DNA of 64,000 nt, taken from positions 2,948,501 to 3,012,500 of the forward strand of contig CANTUR010000383.1 in the NCBI GenBank assembly GCA_947683625.1, written 5' to 3'. Made by a program: the position numbers and the translations under genes. Of this stretch, positions 45,754 to 55,450 are shown piece by piece. Within the stretch, counting starts at the first letter, position 1, and each line of letters begins with the position of its first letter. Under the pieces are notes generated by a model. That model searched no databases and had not been told where the DNA came from. It saw only the letters and a list, made by a program, of their open reading frames with translations. This DNA comes from Mallotus nudiflorus. Taxonomy: Eukaryota; Streptophyta; Magnoliopsida; Malpighiales; Euphorbiaceae.

Positions 45754-46660
45754 TTACATCATTTGACACTCGATAGTTGGATGACCATCCTGACATAATT
45801 CACAAGAAGAAGACAAGTTATAAATTACATTAACACTCATCTTGTCTATCCTCTTGGATAAAGCATCCATCTTTGCATTTAGCATGGTTAAACTATCACT
45901 TTCAATTGATCCTCCTCTCTTCGAAATAGCCCTCTCATTAGACCATAGGCTTTGTGTGTTAGCCATTTCTTTAAAAATCTCTAAAGCATCCTTAGGTGTC
46001 TTTGACATGTTGGTTCCTCTAACAAATGCATCTATGTTCACTTTAACCACTAGATTAACTCCTTTATAGAAAAATTGCACCAAATCCCATGAAGAAATCA
46101 ACTGTGGTAGACACTATCTCTGAAGATCCTTAAATTTAAGCTTTCATCTTCTCTTTGATAGAAAGAATTGGTTTCATTTATAATTTTAAGTACTTTAGCT
46201 GGTGGGAAGTACTTATTAAAAAAAGCTATATAAAGTTCTTGCCATGTGTTTATAGAGTTGGGTGGAAAGCTTATGAACCACCTTTTGGCCCTATCCATCA
46301 ATGAAAATGGAAAAAGGATCAACCGAATTACTTCAAACTATACTTCGTTCATCTTAAAGGTTAAGCAATATTCTAAAAATTAAGTCATGTGACTGATTGG
46401 ATCCTCATATGGTAATCCACTGAATTATGAGTTTTAGATCATCGCCAGTTTGATTTCAAAGTTATTTATTGCTATCACCAGCCTCACAATCAAAGTCTAA
46501 TCACCTTGAACATTGGGACTCACAAGATCCCTCATAGTTCTTTGTCCATTCTGCCCATTTTGTCCATTTTTCCCTACTCGCTTAGCTGGGGGTGGGTCTC
46601 TTTCTTTTTCTCCTTCGTTCATTCTGTTACTATTCTATCTCCTCCTTCTGTGAATTGTCC
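45754..46660 (-). pseudogene. Gag capsid and zinc knuckle of the Athila-type element
   Basis: The frame 46,098-46,322 contains DRAKRWFISFPPNSINTWQE and FFNKYFPPAKVLKIINETN, the conserved retrotransposon gag helix region with its W and KYFPP motifs. A second frame (45,754-46,101) contains the linker and CELCQDGHPTIEC, a CX2CX3HX4C knuckle as usual for Athila. Gag forms the virus-like particle and the knuckle binds the RNA. The two parts are in different frames, with stops between, so the gene is dead. Confidence 0.85.
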
Positions 46661-46823
46661 TTTCAAGCTCTAAATCAAGTGATATTAATTGGACTCCACG
46701 TATGTTGGCACCACATATTGTGTGCATGCACCAGTCAAATCCCTAAAAAACCATATAAATAATCACTAAAAGAAAGTCTAAATCAAACAATGCAAAATTC
46801 TCAATAATATCAATTTTGGCAAA

Positions 46824-46840
46824 CCCCAGCAATGGTGCTA
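46824..46840 (-). promoter_or_regulatory. Primer-binding site, tRNA-Asp type
   Basis: On the minus strand tagcaccattgctgggg lies six bases after the LTR end. It matches the common plant motif complementary to the 3' end of tRNA-Asp except for transition changes. This fixes the element's orientation and LTR edge. Confidence 0.75.
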
Positions 46841-46846
46841 AAAACT

Positions 46847-48147
46847 TGATGCGTAGTCCGCAAGTATATGGAATCGTACAAGTAGTATTAAATATCAATC
46901 CTATAGAGATTACAAATTGAGTATTGTAATACTAATTGTGCTTTGTTTGTTTAAACAATGAAAAGTGGTGTTTTGAAATTAACTAAAATTAAATAAAATA
47001 AATTTAAATTAATTAACAATCAATTTAAAGAGCTAGGGTTCTTATTATCAATTCAACCGTTTCTTAATATCAATTAATACTAAGCCATACCTAACCTTAA
47101 TCAAATTTAAAGGCATATAAGGAATCCTAAGTTTTCCTCTTAGACAAACCCACAATTAATAAAGTAGATTAACATCTTAAATTTATAGCTCTTACTTACT
47201 AAGTGTTGTTTAACCCTATTTAAAATTGTAGCCCTTAATCAATATTAGTTGCTTTAATGTCTCTCAACTAAGAAAGCATCTAATAAGTTATTGTTTATAT
47301 CCAATGGAACCTATCTCTCAATCAAGTTTCATTGTGTATATTCAATCAAAGGGTGATAAATCCTATGAAGATATTAAGTTCAACAACAACCAATGGATTT
47401 AGATTAATGGCTCAGGTTTAATTGTAATATTCACGTGGTTGAATCAAAATAAGAATCCTAACAAAGAACTTAGCTACTCATGTTAATAACAAGAGAAGAA
47501 TAAAAGAAAATAAATATCATCATTAATCCAAAATAGAAATGAACAATAGCAAATGTTTAGAAGAAACCCCATTTTACAATAGAAGGCTTATTGTTCTTCA
47601 ATCCTTATGCTCACTCCCAAAACTAACATGAACAAGCACAACTCTTTGTTTTTATTTTAATTTGTTTCCTTTTAAATCTCCATCAAATCCCCTAAAATCA
47701 GCTCTTCAAATTCAAAATTCAAAATATTGTCAGCGGGGCACATGACCATGTGTGTCAAGGCACACGGTCGTGTGCCAATTTTCTCCTTGATTTAAGGAAA
47801 TCAACATTTGATGCTCCTTTGCATGCTCCCTTGATTCTTCTAGAATGTTAATGAGCCCTATGCATCTTTTTTTTACTGTTTTTTAACACCTACATGCACA
47901 AAAATAACCAAAATTAAAACTAAACATAAACACAAATCATTCACACATTTATGCAAACTAAACAAAAACTCAATAAAAGAAACACAAATGCAACTGAAAT
48001 GTTATCTAATCCTAACACATTGAGTGTTCAAAATAATGCATTTCTCATACTCATAACTTCTTTATGGGATCAACCTATACTAATCCTATCTGTAGTTTTA
48101 TAATTAGTACATTTAAAATAATTAAATTTTGGTGTTTTCGATGCGCA
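46847..48147 (-). repeat. 5' LTR of the Athila-type element
   Basis: On the plus strand it starts TGATGCGTAGTCC next to the primer site and ends near gatgcgca, giving TG...CA ends and about 1.3 kb. The edge by the primer site is firm. The outer edge is set by the point at which similarity to the copia-type LTR at 1678-3210 begins (48,153). It contains cacacggtcgtgtg-like palindromes near 47,740-47,778. Confidence 0.72.
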
Positions 48148-48152
48148 TTAGT

Positions 48153-48580
48153 AATTTCAGGTTAAAGGACTAAAATAATATTGTTGTAATGAAAATCACT
48201 TATGATAATTATCCATATATTATTCTTATAATGGGTCGATCCAGTACATTATTTCTCTAAATATGTACTTATGAGTTTAACTCAATATCTCTTATACATT
48301 ATCAGTAAAACATAATCATCAGTCAACAATATACTAGGCTTTATTCATTATTGTTCCCATAATAATGATTGACAAGAGCTAATTTATAATAGAATTCAAG
48401 TATCACTTAGGAGTTTTACAATTAAGTCACATACTAAATGACCTTAGGTAGAATTAACTATTTAAGGAACTAATTAGAATTAGCCAGTAATAATAAAAAT
48501 ATTTTTTATTAATAAAATAAAAAAAATGACAAAATCAAAGTATAACCATTACATAATTAGCCTATAACATATCACTAACA
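48153..48580 (+). mobile_element. 3' part of a copia-type LTR, same family as 1678-3210
   Basis: Aligns with 2797-3210: shared landmarks are gggtcgatccagtaca, atcagtaaaacataatcatc and the terminal catatcactaaca. Here the end CTAACA is intact, supporting the interpretation of the decayed end at 3210. Its left edge coincides with the outer edge of the Athila-type LTR, so that element probably inserted into this LTR. Confidence 0.8.
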
Positions 48581-50031
48581 CATCCTTCATATTAATGACT
48601 TGTTACTTTAAAAAAATAATTTTTATTTTTTAAAATAATATGCCAATAATATACAAAAATATCTATACTATACCAATAAACCAATAATATACAATAATAA
48701 ATTGATAGTTTAAAAATAAATCTATGGAGATGCAAGGAGAGATTGAAATTGGGTCTCAGAATTCATCCTAATTCATACAAGAAATTAAATGTTTATCATT
48801 CCATTCATCATACGTGAATGGCCCAATTTAATAATAGGAAAATCAAGAATTAAGCTGCAACTAAAAATTAAAATTATAAATAAAAATCAAGAATTAAGTT
48901 GCAACTGAGAATTGCGCAATGAACTTAAATTATCAAATTTGTTTATGTTTTGAAGTGTATAAGAAACCAATAATATAGTTGTTGTTCATGTATTTTTAAT
49001 TTTTTATATATATTTTAAATAGTTTATGCTTATGAATTTTGATTTTTGAAGATGAAGAGCATATGTTTTTTTCAAAACATACAGCTTGTAAAGATTAATT
49101 ATTTAGAAAGATTTTTTGATTATGTATTTTAATTGTTTCATATTCATATAATAAACTAAAAATAAATCTAAATTATTCAAAATTGAATAGAAGTGAAAAA
49201 AAAAAAAAACTTTTATTAAGGAAATGAGGGATGAGATTTCCTTTTGTTTTAATGGGATGAGATTTTAATTGTAGATATTAATAGTAGTAAATTTAGAGAT
49301 TGAAAAGAGATAAGACTGTGCAGTGAACTCTTTTTATCACGTTCTATTGCTCCTTAAATAAATTCTCATGTTTAATTATGATTATTAAGGGGCAAGGAAA
49401 AAATTTCAACGCCAAAAGTTCAAATGAAATAAATAAATAAAAATCAATAATCTTATTTTAAAAAACAAAAATTTTAAAAGGTGAGAAGGAACCCAATATA
49501 ATATTTTGGTCGTAAGATATCACCAATAAAGCAGATCATACTTACATGACATTCTATTAAAACATAATTAAGAAAGAATGCTTGTTGTGTTATCAGAAAT
49601 GCATCCAATTTGAATATTTGTTTCTTGTTTCTTATAATACCTACAAGCATCAACATATAGAAAAAATGGACAACGTTGGACTCCGTATTTTCAAAAATTC
49701 TTGCCTTGGTTTTTTCTTTCATTTTTGGTCTTTGGTGTTTTCATTTCAGATTTTTGGACTTTTTTGCTTTTTTTTTTTTTTAATTTTCGGCTTTTTTAGG
49801 TTTGTAATTTTTTTCTGCAATTTCTTTTTTACCTATTTTCTATTTTTTAAGTTATCTTTCATTGAAATTAATTGTATATATTTATTTAATTTTTGTATTC
49901 AAAATAAAGTAAATTTTTAGCTTAATTAGCTCAATTTTTCCTTGATTGTTTATAATTAATTATTTTATTTTCAATTAAATTTTTCACTTTTTTTAGTATT
50001 AATAATAAAAATAAGAATTTTTTTTTATACA
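48581..50031. other. AT-rich intergenic DNA
   Basis: No gene or element recognised. Includes homopolymer-rich patches (A-run near 49,196-49,210, T-rich stretch about 49,730-49,860). A 112-codon frame at 49,582-49,920 is almost entirely Phe/Leu/Ile and is a product of the T-rich tract. Confidence 0.7.
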
Positions 50032-50040
50032 TTACAATTT

Positions 50041-50800
50041 GATAACTCATATTTTGACCTTGCACTTTTTTTTTCTTGATTTACCCCTCTACTTTTATTT
50101 GTATAAATTGAGTCCTTACATTTTTATTTTTTGTTAATTTATTCCCTCCACTTTTATTTTTGTTCACATTAACCCCTTATACTTTTATTTTTGTTAACAT
50201 TAAATCCTTTTACTGTTATTTTAACAAGATTAACCCCTTCAATAAATATAATTCTAAAAATTTTCATCAACTATGTTATAATTCAATTACTTAAAATTTA
50301 TTTTTAATATAAAGATTATAAAAATACTATTTTATTTAAATTTAATTTATATTATTTCAATTAATTTCTTAACAAAATTTTTATCTAATATTATAAAAAT
50401 AAAAACTTAAGCAAAATTTTCTAAATTTTATTTTAGTTTATTCTACTCAAATAAAATTTAGTAGAATTTTGCTTAAGTTTTTATTTTTATAACATTAGAT
50501 ACAATTTTTATTAACCAATAAATTAAAATTATATAATTTACATTTAATTTTCATAAAAGTATTTGGCACTTAATAGTATTTTTATAATCTTTATATAAAA
50601 AATAAAAGATAAATAATTAAATTATAACATAGTTGATTAAAATTTTTGAAATTATATTTATTGAAGGGGTTAATAAAAGTATAAGGATTTAATCTTAATA
50701 AAAATAATAGTACGATGACTCAATCTATATAAATAAAAGGCGAGAGGGTATATTAAGAAAAAAAAAATAAAAGTGCATGGAGCAAAATATGGGTTATTCC
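50041..50800. mobile_element. Foldback MITE, Mutator-like, with 9-bp target duplication
   Basis: The 760-bp unit is flanked by the perfect 9-bp direct repeat ttacaattt (50,032-50,040 and 50,801-50,809). Its left and right ends are long inverted copies: gataactcatattttg on the left matches ggaataacccatattttg read from the right end, and similarity extends through acccctctacttttatttgta to a centre near 50,440. The arms are thus about 370 bp each, with almost no unique centre. A 9-bp duplication and long arms are the mark of Mutator-like elements. There is no coding capacity, so it is a non-autonomous MITE. Confidence 0.88.
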
Positions 50801-50805
50801 TTACA

Positions 50806-51200
50806 ATTTTTTTGTTGTTTTCAATTGTTGTTTTTATTTTTTTTTTTTTGTTTTTTTGGTTGTAACTTGTTTTAGCTAAGTTGATTATATGTGTTTGTTG
50901 TTGTTCGTTATTATCTTTCAGTTGTTTTTTCTTGTTTTTGTTGTTTTTGTTATTTGTTGTTTCTTCTTGTTTTTGTTATTTGTTGTTTCATCTATTGTTG
51001 TTTTTTGTTATTTTTCTATTTTTTATTTTTGTTGTTTTCAATTGTTGCTTTTTATTGTTTTTGTTCTTCAATGTTTTTAATGAGAAAAGTTGTTTTTTTA
51101 TTTTTTTTTTTGGTTGTTTGTTGCTTTTTCAGTTGTTGTTGTTTGTTAATTTTTTTATTGTTGCTTTTTGTTTTTCAATGTTGTTGCTTTTTTTAGTGCT
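50806..51200. repeat. T/G-rich low-complexity tract
   Basis: Repeats of ttgttgttttt-type units over about 400 bp. Three overlapping frames of 63-114 codons here are rich in Phe, Leu, Cys and Val because of composition alone and are not genes. It adjoins the right target duplication of the MITE. Confidence 0.9.
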
Positions 51201-51710
51201 TTTTATTGATGTTACAAATACATAAGGGTTGTAAACATGTTATATATTGATGATTAATAAGTATCAAATAATATTATAAAAAAAATTAGATATTTTAAAA
51301 AACAAATCAAAATAAAAAAATCCTTATTTTTTAAGAACATAAAAGGGGAAAATTTTGTTTATTGCTTGTTTCAATAGTTGAAGATATTTATTGCTTGTTG
51401 TTACTATAATTGAAGATATTTAGTTTATAATCATTCATTTGAAAAAGAAAGAGTAAAAAAATATACATTTTAATTGAAGTTGCTGGTTCCAAAAATTAAA
51501 AAGAAAAACATCAAAACTACAATGGAATTGAATTGAGAAAGAGTGAGAGAATAACACTAAAACTTAACTAACCAAAAAAAAAGGTGAAGACAGTGAAAAA
51601 ATTTTGAATAAAAAAAAACATTGTAAAAAATGAAGACAATGAAACAAAAAGGTTTGAAGAAAAAAATGTTGATAAAAAAAATGTTGAGAAAAAAGACAAA
51701 GATGGTACTG
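51201..51710. other. AT-rich DNA left of the Tat-type element
   Basis: No gene recognised. A-rich stretches with degenerate tgaagacaatgaa and aaaaaatgttga repeats at 51,580-51,690 precede the LTR. Confidence 0.7.
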
Positions 51711-51762
51711 TGGACGACGAGGTTTAGCACGCACCTATGATTTTAGCAACCGCGACACTGTT

Positions 51763-51814
51763 TGAGCTCAAATCTCTAGAGAACACAATGAGCTCAAATC
51801 TCTAGAGAACACAC
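51763..51814. repeat. 26-bp tandem duplication inside the 3' LTR
   Basis: The unit tgagctcaaatctctagaga... is present twice in a row (51,763-51,788 and 51,789-51,814). The other LTR has a single degenerate copy near 60,556-60,572, so the duplication arose after insertion of the element. Confidence 0.9.
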
Positions 51815-53305
51815 TAACCACTATCATAAAGATATGGCGTGGAGATGATGAGTCACCACCCAAGGTAATAATTGGGACAAATCGAAAAGGTGGTACTTGA
51901 TTCCCTAAAAGAAAGCTAACACCATAACTAGGAGATTCTAGATACAGAACATTAACTTCTTTCAGTCTTGTGTTCATTTAGAATTACTTTATGAATTACT
52001 ATATTATCATCTATTTACATGCAATTTCATATAAACCCTTATTCTACCAATTAACTCCAAGGCAAACCAGTCATGAAAATACAAGTAAATAATGCATTCA
52101 TTTAAACATATAATCCCTAAGTTAGTCTAGTCTACATTAGTTTTAATTAAATGAGCTAAATCTACATTTTTTAATAAATGAGCCTAAAGGCCTAATTTCA
52201 CAAATTATGGAGTATTTAAATTAATGAGCTTAGTTCTACATATTTTAATTATAAGGTGATCTTAAATCTACAAGTTATGAAAAATGCTTAAATTAAGTGG
52301 GCTAAGTCTAAATTAATTAAATTAAATTAGGTGGGCCTATGTCTAATTTATTAAATGGCCTAAATTATCTCTAACATAAAAATCTAATTAATTATAGGCC
52401 TAATGATGCATTTTAATTAATTAAACCTAAAAAAACCTAAATTTAAATGGGTTAAAGCCTAATGTGGGCCTAAAGCCTAAAACACATAAAAATAAATAAA
52501 CAAACACATAAAAATAAATAAACAAGTCCAAAAACAAATAAAACATATCAAAACAATTAAATTAAATATCAACTAACCAATTACATTAATTCCTTCTAAA
52601 AAACCTTAATTTTCATTAACATGCAATCCTAAACTAATCTATTTTCATCATTGATTTTAATTAATTATCCAATTGAAACCCTAATTTTACTAATCAATTA
52701 ATTAAAATAAACAAACAACCACACACAATTTTACTATTCCCACTATTGGGGCTATTACAATAATCTATTTAAAATAATAATAAAAATAATTAATACAACC
52801 CCAAAAATATAAATTAAATAAAGAAATTAAATAAAAAATAAAAAGACCTAAAAACCAAATCTACAAGGTCTTATCCATGGCATTCCATGTACTTCTCATG
52901 AGTTTAGTCCTCCATAATCACCATAGAAAAAGAACAAAAATTATGGTTAGTGAATAAATTATAACAATAATAAAACAAAATTAAAAATAAATAAATAAAT
53001 GAAGTCAAATCAAACAAGAAGAAGATGATGCATATGGATGATTTTAATGGAGTGCTCCTCAGATTTTGTAAAATCACCATTCTTGATAGGTCTTTGAATA
53101 TTATTCTTTAAAAATCCTCCAAAGATCTTTAATTAATTAAGTAAAAGAATTTTTTGTAGAGAATAAGATGGTCTTTTCTCTTTTTTTTTTCTTTCTCTCC
53201 TCCCTTTCTTTTTTTTTTTTTTTTGTTCTTCCCTTTTCCTTCCCTCTTTCTTTTTTCTCATTCTCCCTCTTTCTTTTCTCCCTTTTTTAGCAACCAAAAC
53301 ACTCC

Positions 53306-53312
53306 TTATATA
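53306..53312 (-). promoter_or_regulatory. TATA box of the 3' LTR
   Basis: Minus-strand tatataa within ctcactatataaggagtg. The same position in the other LTR (63,695-63,701) keeps tatataa, so it is the likely promoter of the element. Confidence 0.6.
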
Positions 53313-53819
53313 GTGAGACATCCTTCAAACCCTACTTATAGACTGATTCCTAAAAGACTTATATTTCCTTAAAAACATTATCAAAAATAATTTTAGGAGA
53401 ATTTCAAACCAATTAGAACTCAGGAAAAGACTTTTATTTTCTAGAAAATTCGAGAACCCAATGGAAAAGGTCTAATTCCAACCGGAATTGTATAATTCTG
53501 ATCAAAATTATGTAATTCTAATCAAAATTACATAATTCCCACCAGAATTACATAATTTCATTGGAATTATAAAATTTCAACCGCTTTTTTTTAACTTTTA
53601 ATTACAAAAAGGCCCTTGAAAGAATTTAATTTTTGCAATTAGGTCCTTATAAAGTATTGCAATTTAGTCCATGAAAACATTAAATCCTTTCTTTGAAAAA
53701 TGCAATCAGACCTCTGAAATTTCAAAGTTCAAGTATTAAAGACCTATTCATGAAAATTTCATCATTGGAGTCTTTTGTCGCATCCATAACTCATCATCCC
53801 AAAATTGGGTGTCTACAAG

Positions 53820-53985
53820 TACTCATTGATGTCAATTATACTCAGTCATATAATCTTGATTAAAACCACATTGTACTTGGTCATACAATACCGACTACAC
53901 TAGAATGTATAGTCTTGATTTGAAAATACATTGTACTCGATCGTACAATGTTAACTACACTCGGTCGTATAGTCTAATTATCTTA
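53820..53985. repeat. Short tandem repeats next to the 3' LTR
   Basis: Degenerate copies of a unit combining tactcggtcgtatagtcttgat and acattgtacttggtcataca, about 2.5 to 3 copies with a period near 58 bp. They lead directly into the minisatellite at 54,001. Confidence 0.75.
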
Positions 53986-54000
53986 TATGATTATGCTAAA

Positions 54001-54543
54001 ATCCATAATTGTTCGTGATTATCTGCAACCCTTTCGTTGCTCACTAATGATGTTGCAATCCATAATTGCTCGTGATTAACTGCAACCCTTTCATTGCTCA
54101 ATGATGATTATGCAATCCATAATTGCTTGTGATTAGCTGCAACCCTTTTGTTGCTCATCGTTGATGTTGCAATTTGTAATTTCTCATGATTAGCTGTAAC
54201 CCTTTCGTTGCTCATTGATGATACTACAATTTGTAATTGCTCACGATTAACTATAACCCTTTCATTGCTCACTAATGACGCTGCAATCTATAATTGCTCG
54301 CGATAAGCTGCAACCTTTTTGTTACTCACTGATGATGTTGTAATCCATAATTGCTCATGAATTGATTGTAATCCTTTCATTATTCACTGATGATAATGCT
54401 ACAGTCCATAATTGCTCACTGATTTAATTTATTGCAACCCTCTTATTGCTCACCTTTAATGCTGCAATCCATAATTACTTGCAAATTGATTGCAATCCTT
54501 TCATTTCTTGCCTTTGATGATGCTACAATCCATAACTACTCGC
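54001..54543. repeat. Minisatellite, about nine copies of a 57-62 bp unit
   Basis: Each unit begins atccataattgctcg, continues with gattaactgcaaccctttc and attgctcactgatgatg, and ends in tgca. Copies differ by transitions and small indels; the last three are longer (60-63 bp). The array lies inside the Tat-type element between gag and the 3' LTR, where Tat/Ogre elements often carry tandem repeats. Confidence 0.92.
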
Positions 54544-55099
54544 ATTTTAGTTATTTAAGTTAAATGCTTTAAATTCTTTATGCTAACTGACTTTGGATTT
54601 TGCTATGTTAACTGATTAGAATTTCTCTACTAATTGATTTTAATTTCATTATGTTGACTGATTAGAATTTCTCTGCTAACTAATTTCAATTTCATTATGC
54701 TAACCATCTCTACAAGTTGGGTGCACTTTCTTCTAGATTTGCAATTCCTACAGACTTGTTGAAGTTAGTCCTAATCATGATAAATGTACAATAGCACATT
54801 ATAGTGTTGAAAATTTATGAGAAAATTAATCACTTTTCATGAGATAGCGTGCACTCAGTGAATCTCACTATTTTTATTCTTCATAAGTATTATTTATTTT
54901 CCATTTGCAAAGGTCAAAGGCATCGTTAACCATCTTATGCTGAGAGCATGTCTTTTACCAAATGAAAAGCTTATTTCCACACCTAATTTTAGGGAGAATT
55001 TACTAAACAAAACTCATGAAAATTGAGCATAAAAAGATCAAATTCTAATTATCAAAATAGCCTTTGAATTATTTTTTCTTTCCTTCCTTATCTAATTAT

Positions 55100-55450
55100 T
55101 CACCCACCTTTCTCATATTACTCAACATGGATACTGTTGGAAAGGTCCTTTAGATACTCATACTCTTATAAAAGCATTGGAGTAAATAGAGTAATTTTTT
55201 TTTTGCATGGTCCCCTTTTAGTATTCCCCTGTCTTTCTTGTATTACTCAGCATGGATACTGCTAGAGGTTTTATGTTGATACTCTTACTCATTTCTGAGC
55301 ATTGGAGTAAATTGTGCTTGCTCTTTTTTTATTCTCCTCTTAGTATTCCCCTGCCTTTCTTATATTACTCAGCATGGATACCGTTAAGGGATTTTGTACT
55401 CATACTCATTTCTGAGCATTGGAGTAGATTATATGCACATTTATCATTCA
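55100..55450. repeat. Tandem repeat, three copies of a unit near 122 bp
   Basis: Units start at about 55,100, 55,223 and 55,344. Each holds tattactcagcatggatac, then a variable part, then actcatttctgagcattgga and gtaaatt. It is a second, independent array in the same internal region of the Tat-type element. Confidence 0.9.

Larger units (their letters stand above)
41005..48147 (-). mobile_element. Ty3/gypsy retrotransposon of Athila type, 3'-truncated and decayed
   Basis: Reading right to left: 5' LTR (46,847-48,147), tRNA-Asp-type primer site, gag, reverse transcriptase remnant, RNase H, integrase and a 3' region with palindromic repeats. The gag zinc knuckle CELCQDGHPTIEC spacing and the integrase ending KACHLAIELEHKAYWEVKSL are typical of the plant Athila group. 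There are many stops and the polymerase core is deleted. No 3' LTR matching 46,847-48,147 is visible on the left, where organellar sequence begins near 41,005. The element is dead. Confidence 0.88.
51711..53817 (-). repeat. 3' LTR of the Tat-type element
   Basis: About 2.1 kb. On the minus strand it starts TGTAGACACCCAATTTTGGG at 53,817 and ends near 51,711. It aligns along its length with 60,512-64,000 once the 1.6-kb insertion there is ignored. It carries a TATA box (53,306-53,312), a long polypyrimidine tract (about 53,165-53,285), a 26-bp tandem duplication absent from the other LTR (51,763-51,814) and short imperfect repeats of an attaattacataattc kind near 53,480-53,575. Confidence 0.88.

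Noticed and set aside
50881..51225. Three overlapping frames rich in Phe, Leu and Cys
   Set aside because: They arise from a T/G-rich low-complexity tract and have no conserved features.
53133..53321. Lys/Arg/Glu-rich frame repeated at 63,510-63,710
   Set aside because: Both are the purine strand of the LTR polypyrimidine tract; conservation is due to LTR duplication, not coding.
54001..54543. Regularly spaced repeats that could suggest a CRISPR array
   Set aside because: The whole 57-62 bp unit repeats with gradual divergence; there are no unique spacers, no cas genes, and the context is a plant retrotransposon.
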